A stretch of 64,000 nt of DNA, from contig NZ_CP096255.1 of the NCBI RefSeq assembly GCF_011516635.5, positions 4,462,501 to 4,526,500 on the forward strand. Reading direction: 5' to 3'. The notes under the pieces were generated by a model. That model searched no databases and was not told the origin of the DNA. It worked only from the letters and a program-made list of their open reading frames with translations. Both the position numbers and the translations under genes were made by a program. Source of the DNA: Bradyrhizobium barranii subsp. apii. Its GTDB lineage: Bacteria > Pseudomonadota > Alphaproteobacteria > Rhizobiales > Xanthobacteraceae. Of the stretch, positions 15,876 to 25,054 are shown piece by piece (within the stretch, counting starts at the first letter, position 1; every line of letters begins with the position of its first letter).

Positions 15876-17126
15876 TTACCAGATCGCAGCCGCAAGCGCT
15901 GCGATCAAGGCGGGGGGCGTCACCAGCAGGCCCAGCTTGAGGAACGGCCAGGCGCCGACCTCGATTTTTTCGCGGCGAAGCGCAACCAGCCACAGGATGG
16001 TCGCGAGCGAACCGGTGATCGAGAAATTCGGTCCCAGGTCGACGCCGATCAGGATGGCGCTGACGACCGAGGTGGGCAGGTGATCGGCGGCCACGATCGA
16101 CCCGGCGACGAGGCCGACCGGCAGGTTATTGGCAATATTGGTGGCGATGGCGGTGGCGATCCCAACGCTCCAGCCGGCCCCGGGTACGGACTGCGCGACG
16201 GCCTCGTGCAGAAGTGCGCTGAGATGGCCGATCACACCAGTCTTCACCAGTGCTTCCACCATCACGAAAAGCCCGCCGACCAGCGGCAGCACGCTCCAGG
16301 ACACGTGCCTCAGCACCGGCATGGGCGACTGACGGCTGAGCAGCAGGACGAGGCCGGTCGTCACGGCGCCGCAGATGAAGGTCGGCAGGCCAAGCTGCTT
16401 GTCGAGCGCGGAGGCCGTGATCAGCACGACGCCGATCGCAGCAATGCCGATCGCGGTCAGCTTGCCGCCGCGGCTGAGCACCTTGTGCGGCACGCGGCGC
16501 TCGATGATCTCCTGTTTCAGCGCGCGATGCTGGGTGATGCGCAGTACGACATAGGTCAGCACGATCGAGGCGAGCGAGGGCAGGGCGAACTGACGCAGCC
16601 ATTCGGTCAGATGCGGCATGCGCGAGCCGAACACCACGAGATTGGCGGGGTTCGAGATCGGCAGCACGAAGCTTGCGGCGTTCGCGATGAAGGCGCAGAC
16701 GAAGAGATAGGGCAGCGGCTTGGCGCCGGCCGCGCGCGTCGCGGCGTAGACGGCGGGTGTCAGCACGATCGCGGTGGCGTCATTGGAGAGCAGCACTGTG
16801 ACGACGGTGCCCACGAGATAGATCAGCAGAAACAGCCGTTGCGGCGAGCCGGCTGCATATTCCACCGCGAGCGCGGCGAGATAGTCGAACAGGCCTTCGA
16901 GCCGGGCGAGCTCGGCGATCAGCATCATGCCGATCAGGAAGAGATAGACGTCGACGCCTTTCTCGATACCTGTGAGCGCATCCCGCCACGGCAGCAGGCC
17001 GAACAGCACCAGGGCGCCGGCACCGATCACAGCCCAGATCGCCTCGGGTAGGCGAAACGGCCGGATGATGACGCCTGCGGTCGCAGCTATGATGATGCTC
17101 CAGGCCCAGATGGCTTCAGACGGCAC
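15876..17126 (-). CDS. ArsB-like/SLC13-type anion transporter
   Basis: A 416-residue polytopic protein of the ArsB/NhaD ion-transporter superfamily with 10-12 hydrophobic segments. Typical stretches are LLSNDATAIVLTPAVYAATR, NAASFVLPISNPANLVVFG in the middle, and the repeat-related NIANNLPVGLVAGS and DLGPNFSITGSLATILWLVALRR near the end; these paired SND/NPAN and NNLP/GPNFS motifs mark the two inverted halves. It could be an arsenite efflux carrier, but no other ars gene adjoins, so the substrate is open. Start GTG 17126 has AAGGA 8 nt upstream; reading further up would overlap the MFS gene. The MFS gene ends 25 bp upstream on the same strand. Confidence 0.82.
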   Translation of the reverse strand: MPSEAIWAWSIIIAATAGVIIRPFRLPEAIWAVIGAGALVLFGLLPWRDALTGIEKGVDVYLFLIGMMLIAELARLEGLFDYLAALAVEYAAGSPQRLFLLIYLVGTVVTVLLSNDATAIVLTPAVYAATRAAGAKPLPYLFVCAFIANAASFVLPISNPANLVVFGSRMPHLTEWLRQFALPSLASIVLTYVVLRITQHRALKQEIIERRVPHKVLSRGGKLTAIGIAAIGVVLITASALDKQLGLPTFICGAVTTGLVLLLSRQSPMPVLRHVSWSVLPLVGGLFVMVEALVKTGVIGHLSALLHEAVAQSVPGAGWSVGIATAIATNIANNLPVGLVAGSIVAADHLPTSVVSAILIGVDLGPNFSITGSLATILWLVALRREKIEVGAWPFLKLGLLVTPPALIAALAAAIW

Positions 17127-17151
17127 GTTCAGTCCTTGAGGTTGGGTCGGT

Positions 17152-18438
17152 TCATTCGGCAGCGATAACCGATGCTGGAGCCGCTGTCTTCCCCTGTGCC
17201 TGCAAGGTGCCACGCCGGGTCTCGGGCAAAGCGAGGAGGCAGACGATGGCGCCGATCGCGGCGACCGCGCCAAGCGTGATGAACGCCGCGCTGTAGCCGG
17301 CGCCGACCACGACGAGGCCCGCAAGCGTCGTCGACAGCGCCGCGCCGATGCTCTGGGCGGTGATGATGGCGCCCTGCGCGACGTTGAAGCGGCCGGTGTT
17401 GCGCATGAGGTCGGCGACGATGACGGGGAAGATCGCGCCAAAGATGCCGGCGCCGACGCCGTCCAGAAGCTGCACACCGACCAGCCAGAATGGATTGTCG
17501 GAGAGCGTATAGAGCGCGCCGCGAATGGGCAGGATCAACAATGCGGCGAGGAAGAAGCGCTTGTGGCCCCAGCGGTCGGCCTTCGCGCCGACCAGCATCG
17601 CGAACGGCACCATTACAATTTGAGCTGCGACGATGCAGGCCGACATCAGGCTGGTGCCCATGTTCTTGTCCTGGAGCGCGAGCTTTTGCCCGACCAGCGG
17701 CAGCATGGCCGCGTTGGACAGGTGAAACAGCACGACGCAGACCGCGAAGACGAGGAGGGGGCGGCAGGTCAGGAGCTCCGTGAGACCTGAAGGCTGCTCC
17801 GGCTGGTCACCGGTATCGGCGTCGTGCAGCCCGCGCGCGAGGTCGTGGTCGATGGCGCGGGCGGGGATTGCGAGAATGCTCACGAGGCTTGCGACCGCCA
17901 TGGCAGCGAGAAGGTAGAACACGACGGTCGGGCCGAACCAATAGGCGGAAAGTCCCGCCAGCCCGGCGGCGACTGCATTGCCGGCGTGATTAAAGGTCTC
18001 GTTGCGGCCGATCCGCCGGGTGAAGGCGGCATGACCGAAGATGCCGAGCGAGACGGCGGCGATCGCCGGCGGAAAGATCACGGCGGCGGCCTGCGCGATG
18101 CCTTGCGAGACCGCGACCGGCAGGAAGCTGGGAAACAGCGGCAGCGACAATGACGCCAGCGTCACCATGATGGCGGCGATGACCATCGCCAGCCGCTTCG
18201 CCCGCGTCGCATCGATCAGCGCGCCGGCCGGCGTCTGCGCCACGATGCCGGCAATGGTCGCAATCGACATCACGAGGCCGATGCGTGCCTCGTCCCAGTG
18301 CTGCTCGGTGAGGAGATAGACGGCGAGATAGGGCCCAAGCCCGTCGCGGACGTCGGCGAGGAAGAAGTTGGCCGCATCCAGCGCGCGGCCGGCGCGTCTC
18401 GTCTGGTCGGTGGGGTAATGGGAGGCTTGGCTCGACAT
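17152..18438 (-). CDS. MFS transporter
   Basis: A 428-residue major facilitator protein with about 12 hydrophobic segments. The loop 2-3 motif is degenerate (GALIDATRAKRLAMV, ending in basic residues rather than GRR), and the equivalent loop of the second half reads GAKADRWGHKRFF. N-terminal FFLADVRDGLGPYLAVYLL resembles drug-efflux-like MFS proteins of rhizobia. Together with the ArsB-like gene 25 bp downstream it forms a two-gene transporter operon. It lacks similarity to ArsJ as I remember that family, so I do not assign an arsenic role. Confidence 0.85.
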   Translation of the reverse strand: MSSQASHYPTDQTRRAGRALDAANFFLADVRDGLGPYLAVYLLTEQHWDEARIGLVMSIATIAGIVAQTPAGALIDATRAKRLAMVIAAIMVTLASLSLPLFPSFLPVAVSQGIAQAAAVIFPPAIAAVSLGIFGHAAFTRRIGRNETFNHAGNAVAAGLAGLSAYWFGPTVVFYLLAAMAVASLVSILAIPARAIDHDLARGLHDADTGDQPEQPSGLTELLTCRPLLVFAVCVVLFHLSNAAMLPLVGQKLALQDKNMGTSLMSACIVAAQIVMVPFAMLVGAKADRWGHKRFFLAALLILPIRGALYTLSDNPFWLVGVQLLDGVGAGIFGAIFPVIVADLMRNTGRFNVAQGAIITAQSIGAALSTTLAGLVVVGAGYSAAFITLGAVAAIGAIVCLLALPETRRGTLQAQGKTAAPASVIAAE

Positions 18439-18506
18439 CGGTCTCTCGATCGAGGCTGGGAAGCGATCCGCCAGAAACCGATCTCACGCCACCTTTGTTC
18501 CGCCCT

Positions 18507-18947
18507 TCAAAACTTCACGGCCAGCAGCACCGCGCCGGCGCCGATCATGGCGATGCCGAGCCAGCCCTGTCCAGTCGGACGCTCGCCGAGAAAGGTGAAG
18601 GCGAAAAGGGCGACCAGTACGACGCTGAGCTTGTCGATCGGCGCCACCAGCGTCGCCGGGCCGAGCTTCAGCGCACGGAAATAGCACAGCCAGGACGCGC
18701 CGGTCGCAAGCCCGGACAGCACCAGGAACAGCCAGGTCTTCGACGAGACCGCCGACGGCACCGCGAATTGTCCGGTGAAGAACAGCAGCACCGAGAAGGC
18801 GAGCAGCACCACGATCGTGCGGATGAACGTCGCCAGATCCGGATTGATGTTCTCGACGCCGACCTTGGCGAAGATCGCGGTGAGCGCCGCAAAGCAGGCC
18901 GACAGAAGCGCCCAGGTCTGCCAGGCGGAGAAGAGGGCGGGTTTCAT
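18507..18947 (-). CDS. EamA-family half-size transporter
   Basis: A 146-residue membrane protein with about five hydrophobic segments, equal to one EamA domain rather than the usual two. It begins TWALLSACFAALTAIFAKVGVENINPDLATFIRT and ends LGERPTGQGWLGIAMIGAGAVLLAVKF, both standard for this family. Single-domain members are thought to work as dimers in an antiparallel arrangement. Substrate unknown. It follows the hybrid histidine kinase on the same strand, whose stop codon lies 11 bp upstream on the other side of a short gap only in coordinate sense; the kinase reads towards 18958, so the two abut tail to head. Confidence 0.85.
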   Translation of the reverse strand: MKPALFSAWQTWALLSACFAALTAIFAKVGVENINPDLATFIRTIVVLLAFSVLLFFTGQFAVPSAVSSKTWLFLVLSGLATGASWLCYFRALKLGPATLVAPIDKLSVVLVALFAFTFLGERPTGQGWLGIAMIGAGAVLLAVKF

Positions 18948-18957
18948 CGATTGTCTC

Positions 18958-21391
18958 TCACCTTGCCGCCGCCAACTTCTCCGTGATCGCCTTGCGCAAA
19001 ATGCGCGACAGCGATTCCACGGAGTACGGCTTCTGGATCAGCTCGAACCCGCGATGCGCGTTCTCGGCGAGGACGTTGCTGTAGCCACTTGTGAGCACGA
19101 CGGGCAGGCCCGGATAGCGCTCGCGGATGACGCCGGCGAGCTCGACCCCGTTCATGCCGGGCATGATGACGTCGGAGAAGACGAGGTCGACGGCGAATTC
19201 GTTCTCGCCGAGAATGCCGAGCGCCGCATTGGCATTGGCGACCCGGCGGACGACATAGCCGAGATCTTCCAGCAGCTCGGTCGAGAACTGGCCGACGTCG
19301 TCATTGTCCTCGACCACGAGCACGCGATAGCCGCGCCCGGTGGTGGCGGCCTCGCTGGTCAGTGCCGCAGCGTCCTTCTCCGCGGCGGGACTGTGCGCCT
19401 GCGGCAGATAGATGGTGAAGGTCGCGCCTTCGCCGCGCGTGCTCGTCACCGCGATGTCGCCCTCGGACTGCTTTGCGAAGCCGAAGGCCTGGCTGAGGCC
19501 GAGGCCGGTGCCCTTGCCGACCTCCTTGGTGGTGAAGAACGGCTCGAAGATGGCGTCGATGTTTTCGGGCGCGATGCCGCTGCCGGTGTCCGCAACCGAG
19601 ATCGCGACGTAGTCGCCGCCGCGCGCCGCTCGGGATGCCCGCGACCTTGCGCACGGCGATGGTGAGGCGGCCTTCGCCCTCCATGGCGTCGCGGGCGTTG
19701 ATGGCGAGGTTGATCAGCGCGGTCTCGAACTGCGCGATGTCGGCCACCGTGAAGCAGTCGGCATCGTTCACCTCGACGGCGATCGCGATGCGGCCGCCGA
19801 CCAGCGGCCGGACCAGTTGCGCCACGGCCTCGACCTGGCTGCCGACGTTGAAGATCTGCGGCTTCAGCGGCTGCCTGCGCGCAAAGGCCAAAAGCTGCGC
19901 GGTGAGCTTGGAGGCGCGCTCCACGGTGTCGGAGATGGCGTCGACATAGCGGCGGCGGCGTTCTTCCGGCAGTTCGCGGCGGCGCAGGAAGTCGGTCGCG
20001 GAGCGGATGATGGTGAGGAGGTTGTTGAAGTCGTGGGCGACGCCTCCGGTGAGCTGGCCGATCGCCTCCATCTTCTGCGACTGCCGCAGCGCTTCCTCGC
20101 CGCGGCGGCGCTCGGTGATGTCGACGGCCTCGGGCACCGCACCGGTGATGTTGCCGTGGCGGTCGAGCACGGGACGCATGCCGAAGTCGAAATCGCGCTC
20201 TCCGATGGGCAGGCGCAGGCGCATCTCCAGCCGCACCGCTTCGCCTCTGAGCACGGTGTCGAAGGCCTCGCGCACGACGGCGCTCATGCCCTGGGTCTGG
20301 TTGAACCAGGGCGTGTCCCAGAACGGTTTGCCGATGACGTCGCGGGCCTCCACGCGAATGCCATCGAGCGCAGTCCGGTTCGCGTAGAGCAGCTCGCCCC
20401 TGAGATTGACCAGCCCCTGATACTGGTTGCTTGTCTCCAGGATCGCGCGCAGCCGCGCCTCGTTGGATTCGAGCTCGGCGGTGCGCTCGGTGATGCGCTC
20501 CTCCAGCGTCTCGTTGAGTCGCCTCAGCTCGATCTCGGCCTGCTTGGCGGCGGTGATGTCGTGGGCGACGCCGATGAAGCCGATGTGCTTGCCGGTCGGG
20601 TCCCAGCGCGGCTGCGATTCCGAGCGCAGCCACCGCCATTCACCGCTGGCGTTCTTGTAGCGCGCTTCCAGCACGAACGGCTTCAGCGACGCTTCGCCCT
20701 GGACGGATTGCTGCAGCACATGCGGCAGGTCGTCCGGATGCAATATCTTGCGCCAGTCGAAATCGATGGCCTGGTCGTAGGGCAGGCCGATGAAGTCGAC
20801 ATAGGCCTGGTTGGCGAAGGAGCGCGTGCGGTCGAGCTTCGTGACCCAGATCGGCACCGGCGCGCTGTCGGCTATCAGCCGGAAACGCTCCTCGCTCTCG
20901 CGCAGCGTCTCGCGCGCGAGCGCCTGGGCGGTGATGTCGATATGGGCGCCGACGAGGCGAATGGCGCGGCCGTCACTGTCGCGCTCGAACTTGGCGACGA
21001 CGCGGATCCAGCGGGTCTCGCCGTCGTTGGGGCGGATGATGCGGTATTCGGCGGTGTAGTCTTCGTTCGTCCCGGCCAGCGCATCGAGGAAGTGCTTGAC
21101 CGCGGCGTCGCGATCCTCGGGATGGATGCGGTTGACCCAATCCTCATGCGACTCGTCGGTGGCATCCGCCGGCAGCCCGTGGAGCATCAGATATTCCGGC
21201 GAGCGGCGGTTCTTGAAGCCTTCGCGGAAGTCGACCTCGAGGCCGCCGACCTTGCCGATGCGCTGGATACGCGCCAGCTCTGCCTCGCGGTCCTGGAGCG
21301 CGTGATAGGCGTTGTCGCGCTCGCGCGCGATCTCTTCGAGGTGCTGGCGCAGCCTTTCGGCGGCGGTGGTATCGGGCAAGGGATCGTTCAA
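18958..21391 (-). pseudogene. Hybrid sensor histidine kinase/response regulator, interrupted by a frameshift
   Basis: Encodes a PAS-PAS-PAS-HisKA-HATPase-REC protein of about 810 residues split into two frames. The first frame gives the coiled-coil start (RLRQHLEEIARERD), three PAS/PAC units, H-box GGVAHDFNNLLTI and N-box NLAINARDAM, then goes wrong after VRKVAGIPSGA. The correct continuation, GDYVAISVADTGSGIAPENIDAIFEPFFTTKEVGKGTGLGLS, lies one base out of phase, and runs through a C-terminal receiver with D in FSDVIMPG. Removing one base in 19618-19626 (GC-rich, GCGCGC) restores GAGGDYVAIS. Either a real mutation or a sequencing error. The start is uncertain: TTG 21391 fits the domain boundary; the frame stays open to ATG 21607. 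Confidence 0.82.
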
Positions 21392-21635
21392 GGTGTCGGC
21401 CGTTGTGATGCAAGAGCGCACGTGCCGGGCCGATATTCCCACAGACAAAGCGTGATAGCCATTACTCAAAAGGGGATAAGGACGGAAAGGCGCCACCGAT
21501 CGCAGGGGCGGGTATGAACGAACGCCGGGTCTGGCTATTTGTTCCCGAATGTTGGAACGATGAGCCCCCCGCGCGCGTATTTGCGAGGCGTCGCAACTCT
21601 TAATCATAAGACTCCCTTCCCGAAGAGGCTAAATC

Positions 21636-22706
21636 TTGAAGCTCTTTGTCTGCCAGGACTGCGGCAACGTCCTCTATTTCGAGAACCGCGCCTGCGAACG
21701 CTGCGGCCACCGCGTCGCGTTCCTGCCGGAGAAGGAGACGATGTCGGCGATCGAGCCCGACGGCGAGGCCTGGATGACGCTCGCCGACAAGGGCAAGGGG
21801 CGGATGCTCTGCCGCAATGCCGAGTACGACGCGTGCAACTGGCTGACGGATGCGGGCGATACCACCGGCTATTGCCGCGCCTGCCGCCACAACGGCATCG
21901 TGCCCGATCTGTCCGATCCGGTTCAGCTCGCCGGCTGGCGCGAGTTGGAGGTGGCGAAACACCGGCTGTTCTATTCCCTGATCCGCTGGAATCTGCCGCT
22001 CCAGACACGGCAGGAAAATCCCGAACATGGGCTGATCTTCAATTTCCTCGCCGACGATCCGAACAGCGGGCAGAGGATCATGACCGGCCACGATAACGGA
22101 CTGATCACGATCGCGCTGACCGAGACCGACGAGATCGAGCGCGAGCGGCGCAGGCTCGAGATGGGCGAGCCCTACCGCACGCTGCTCGGGCATTTCCGCC
22201 ACGAGGTTGGCCATTACTTCTGGGACGTGCTGGTGCGCGAGGGCGGCAGGCTGGAGCAATGCCGCGCCGTGTTCGGCGACGATTCCGCCGATTACGGCCA
22301 GGCCTTGCAGCTCCATTATGCCGAAGGCGCGCCGCCGGACTGGCAGCAGACCTACGTCTCGGCCTACGCCACCACGCATCCCTGGGAGGATTTCGCCGAG
22401 ACCTGGGCGCACTACCTCCACATCGTCGACACCCTGGAGATGGCCTCGGAGTTCGGCATGGAGGTGCGCCCCAGGGTCGATCGCGACGGGGAGTTGACGG
22501 CGCGCATCCGTTTCAACCCCTATGAGACGAGGGACGTCGAGGCGCTCGTCAACGCATGGCTGCCCTTCACCTTCGCCATCAACAGTGTCAACCGCGCCAT
22601 GGGGCTGCGCGATCTCTATCCGTTCATCCTGTCGCCGGCGGTGGTCGGCAAGCTGGGCTTCATTCACGGCTTGGTCAGGGACGTGGCCAAGGCCGCGAAG
22701 CCGTAG
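21636..22706 (+). CDS. Putative zinc-binding metallopeptidase with N-terminal zinc ribbon
   Basis: A 356-residue protein. The N-terminus is a zinc-ribbon (C6-x2-C9 and C20-x2-C23), followed by a second cysteine set (C59, C67, C80, C83). The peptidase motif HExxH is at H189-E190-V-G-H193, and E in EDFAETWAHYLH downstream is the probable third zinc ligand. This layout matches the family of putative zinc-binding metallopeptidases (Zn_peptidase_2). No signal peptide, so cytoplasmic. The start is TTG 21636, preceded by AAGAGG; MKLFVCQDCGN fits the family start. Divergent from the frameshifted kinase. Substrate unknown. Confidence 0.85.
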   Translation: MKLFVCQDCGNVLYFENRACERCGHRVAFLPEKETMSAIEPDGEAWMTLADKGKGRMLCRNAEYDACNWLTDAGDTTGYCRACRHNGIVPDLSDPVQLAGWRELEVAKHRLFYSLIRWNLPLQTRQENPEHGLIFNFLADDPNSGQRIMTGHDNGLITIALTETDEIERERRRLEMGEPYRTLLGHFRHEVGHYFWDVLVREGGRLEQCRAVFGDDSADYGQALQLHYAEGAPPDWQQTYVSAYATTHPWEDFAETWAHYLHIVDTLEMASEFGMEVRPRVDRDGELTARIRFNPYETRDVEALVNAWLPFTFAINSVNRAMGLRDLYPFILSPAVVGKLGFIHGLVRDVAKAAKP

Positions 22707-22881
22707 GTCCGCTCATGGGCTGACCAGGCCCATTTCGGTCTTGCGCTGGTACGCCAGAGGGCGCGGATTTAGACCGTTGCCTCCGGCCGATTTTGATGTA
22801 CCACGGGGGTCACACGGCCCGTCCCCGCAGGCCCCAACGGCCAGGGAAGGGTCCCGCCCAAGGTCGAGACTCAAGAAAAGC

Positions 22882-24897
22882 ATGTTCAAACGCATTCTGA
22901 TCGCCAATCGCGGCGAAATCGCCTGCCGGGTCATCAAGACCGCTCGCCGCATGGGAATTCAGACGGTTGCGGTCTATTCCGAGGCCGACCGCGATGCCCT
23001 CCATGTCGAGATGGCCGACGAGGCCGTTCTGATCGGCCCGCCCGCAGCCGCCGAGAGCTATCTGGTGATCGAGAAGATCGTGGAGGCCTGCCGCAAGACG
23101 GGCGCCGAGGCCGTGCATCCCGGCTACGGCTTCCTGTCCGAGCGTGAGGCGTTTCCGCGCGCGCTGGAGGCCGCCGGCATCGTCTTCATCGGCCCGAACC
23201 CGGGCGCGATCGCCGCGATGGGCGACAAGATCGAATCCAAGAAGGCCGCCGCGAAGGCCAAGGTCTCGACCGTGCCGGGCTATCTCGGCGTCATCGAGGA
23301 CGACAAGCACGCGGTGAAGATCGCCGACGAGATCGGCTATCCCGTGATGATCAAGGCCTCCGCCGGCGGTGGCGGCAAGGGCATGCGCATTGCGCATTCG
23401 AGGAGCGAGGTTGCCGAGGGCTTCAACCTTGCCAAGGCCGAGGCGAAAGCCTCGTTCGGCGACGACCGCGTCTTCGTCGAAAAGTTCATCGTCGATCCCC
23501 GCCACATCGAGATCCAGGTGCTGGGCGACAAGCACGGCAACGTCATCTATCTCGGCGAGCGCGAATGCTCGATCCAGCGCCGCAACCAGAAGGTCATCGA
23601 GGAGGCGCCGTCGCCGCTGCTCGATGAGGCCACCCGCCGCAAGATGGGCGAGCAGGCCGTCGCGCTGGCCAAGGCGGTGAATTACGACTCCGCCGGCACC
23701 GTCGAATTCGTGGCAGGGCAGGACAAGAGCTTTTTCTTCCTGGAGATGAACACGCGCCTTCAGGTCGAGCATCCCGTCACCGAGCTCGTCACCGGCATCG
23801 ACCTCGTCGAGCAGATGCTCCGCGTCGCCGCCGGCGAGAAGCTCGCGATCAGCCAGAAGGACGTTACGCTCACCGGCTGGGCAGTGGAATCCCGCCTCTA
23901 CGCCGAGGACCCGTTCCGTAACTTCCTGCCCTCGATCGGGCGCCTCGTGAAGTATCGGCCGCCGGCCGAAGCCAGCCAGGACGGCATCACCGTGCGCAAC
24001 GACACCGGCGTGCAGGAGGGCGGCGAGATCTCGATCTATTACGATCCGATGATCGCCAAGCTCGTCACGCATGCGCCGTCGCGCGCGGCCGCGATCGAGG
24101 CGCAGGCCACCGCGCTGGATTCGTTCTATGTCGAGGGTATCAGGCACAACATCCCGTTCTTGTCGGCGCTGATGCACCATCCGCGCTGGCGCGAGGGACG
24201 GCTCTCGACCGGTTTCATCGCCGAGGAATTCCCCAAGGGCTTTGCTGTGCGCGTGCCCGAAGGCGAGGTCGCGCGTCGGATCGCGGCGGTCGGCGCCGCC
24301 ATCGACCACGTGCTCGGCGAGCGCAAGCGGCAGATCTCGGGCCAGATGGGCGGCCGCGTCGTGCAGCGCGAGCGTCGCCGCGCGGTCTGGCTCGACCGCC
24401 AAGAGATTCTGCTCGAGGTCGGACGCGAGGGCGAGGCCATCGCGATCCGCTTCATCGATGCCGAAGGCAAGGCCGGCAACGCACATCTGCTGCAGTCGCC
24501 GTGGAAGCCGGGCGATCCGGTCTGGCAGGGCACCATCGACGGCCATTTCGTCGCGGTGCAGGCGCGCGCTATCGCCAACGGCATTCGTCTGGCGCACCAG
24601 GGCGTCGAGGTGCCGGTCTATGTCTGGACCGAGGCGGAAGCAGCCTCGGCGCGGCTGATGCCGGTGACCACGGCCTCCGACACCGGCAAGAAGCTGCTCT
24701 GTCCGATGCCGGGCCTCGTGGTCACGATCGCGGTGACCGAAGGGCAGGAGATCAAGGCCGGCGAGACGCTCGCGGTGATCGAAGCCATGAAGATGCAGAA
24801 TGTGCTCCGCGCCGAGCAGGACGGTACGGTGAAGAAGATCCACGCCAGCGCGGGCGCGACGCTCGCGGTGGACGCGCTGATTCTGGAGTTTGCGTAA
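22882..24897 (+). CDS. pccA: Biotin-dependent acyl-CoA carboxylase alpha subunit (acetyl/propionyl-CoA carboxylase)
   Basis: A 671-residue protein with the full alpha-subunit layout. The biotin carboxylase part (1-450) starts FKRILIANRGEIACRVIKTARRMGI, has the ATP-grasp glycine loop KASAGGGGKGMR and the biotin carboxylase signature LEMNTRLQVEHPVTE. A BT/linker domain follows (about 480-590). The biotinyl domain ends the protein with EAMKM, biotin on K637. It carboxylates biotin with bicarbonate and ATP; with a beta subunit encoded elsewhere it would make methylmalonyl-CoA from propionyl-CoA. No beta subunit or mutase is nearby. ATG 22882 is set by homology; the frame upstream is open but non-homologous. 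Confidence 0.93.
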   Translation: MFKRILIANRGEIACRVIKTARRMGIQTVAVYSEADRDALHVEMADEAVLIGPPAAAESYLVIEKIVEACRKTGAEAVHPGYGFLSEREAFPRALEAAGIVFIGPNPGAIAAMGDKIESKKAAAKAKVSTVPGYLGVIEDDKHAVKIADEIGYPVMIKASAGGGGKGMRIAHSRSEVAEGFNLAKAEAKASFGDDRVFVEKFIVDPRHIEIQVLGDKHGNVIYLGERECSIQRRNQKVIEEAPSPLLDEATRRKMGEQAVALAKAVNYDSAGTVEFVAGQDKSFFFLEMNTRLQVEHPVTELVTGIDLVEQMLRVAAGEKLAISQKDVTLTGWAVESRLYAEDPFRNFLPSIGRLVKYRPPAEASQDGITVRNDTGVQEGGEISIYYDPMIAKLVTHAPSRAAAIEAQATALDSFYVEGIRHNIPFLSALMHHPRWREGRLSTGFIAEEFPKGFAVRVPEGEVARRIAAVGAAIDHVLGERKRQISGQMGGRVVQRERRRAVWLDRQEILLEVGREGEAIAIRFIDAEGKAGNAHLLQSPWKPGDPVWQGTIDGHFVAVQARAIANGIRLAHQGVEVPVYVWTEAEAASARLMPVTTASDTGKKLLCPMPGLVVTIAVTEGQEIKAGETLAVIEAMKMQNVLRAEQDGTVKKIHASAGATLAVDALILEFA

Positions 24898-24906
24898 AGC
24901 AAGTGA

Positions 24907-24928
24907 GTGGGGCCCTCACTGGCCCCAC
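24907..24928 (+). terminator. Hairpin after pccA
   Basis: GTGGGGCC / GGCCCCAC, 8-bp perfect stem with a 6-nt loop, 10 nt after the pccA stop. No U-run follows; the large palindromic repeat begins 6 nt later. Confidence 0.5.
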
Positions 24929-24934
24929 CAACAC

Positions 24935-25014
24935 CGTCATTGCGAGCGCAGCGAAGCAATCCAGACTGCCTCTGCGGAAAGATTCTGGATTGCTTCGCTG
25001 CGCTCGCAATGACG
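24935..25014. repeat. Dispersed palindromic repeat, intact copy
   Basis: Two perfectly complementary 31-bp arms (24935-24965 and 24984-25014) around an 18-nt loop. The arms begin CGTCATTGCGAGCGCAGCG and include GCGAAGCAATCC. Related copies are at 131-214 and 52429-52508, all in intergenic DNA. The transcript would fold into a very stable hairpin. Confidence 0.9.
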
Positions 25015-25054
25015 GAGTATGTTGCGGCTGCGTCGCAACAGTTGAGAGGGCACC

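Noticed and set aside
15876..17126. An arsenic-resistance operon formed by the ArsR-type regulator at 5093 and this ArsB-like gene
   Set aside because: They are more than 10 kb apart, the ArsR lacks metal-binding cysteines, and it is paired with an SRPBCC protein.
19817..21517. 566-codon open frame antisense to the hybrid kinase
   Set aside because: The opposite strand encodes clear PAS and HisKA domains; this frame has none.
22810..24843. 677-codon open frame antisense to pccA
   Set aside because: A shadow of a strongly conserved biotin carboxylase gene in GC-rich DNA; no motif and a composition typical of reverse frames.
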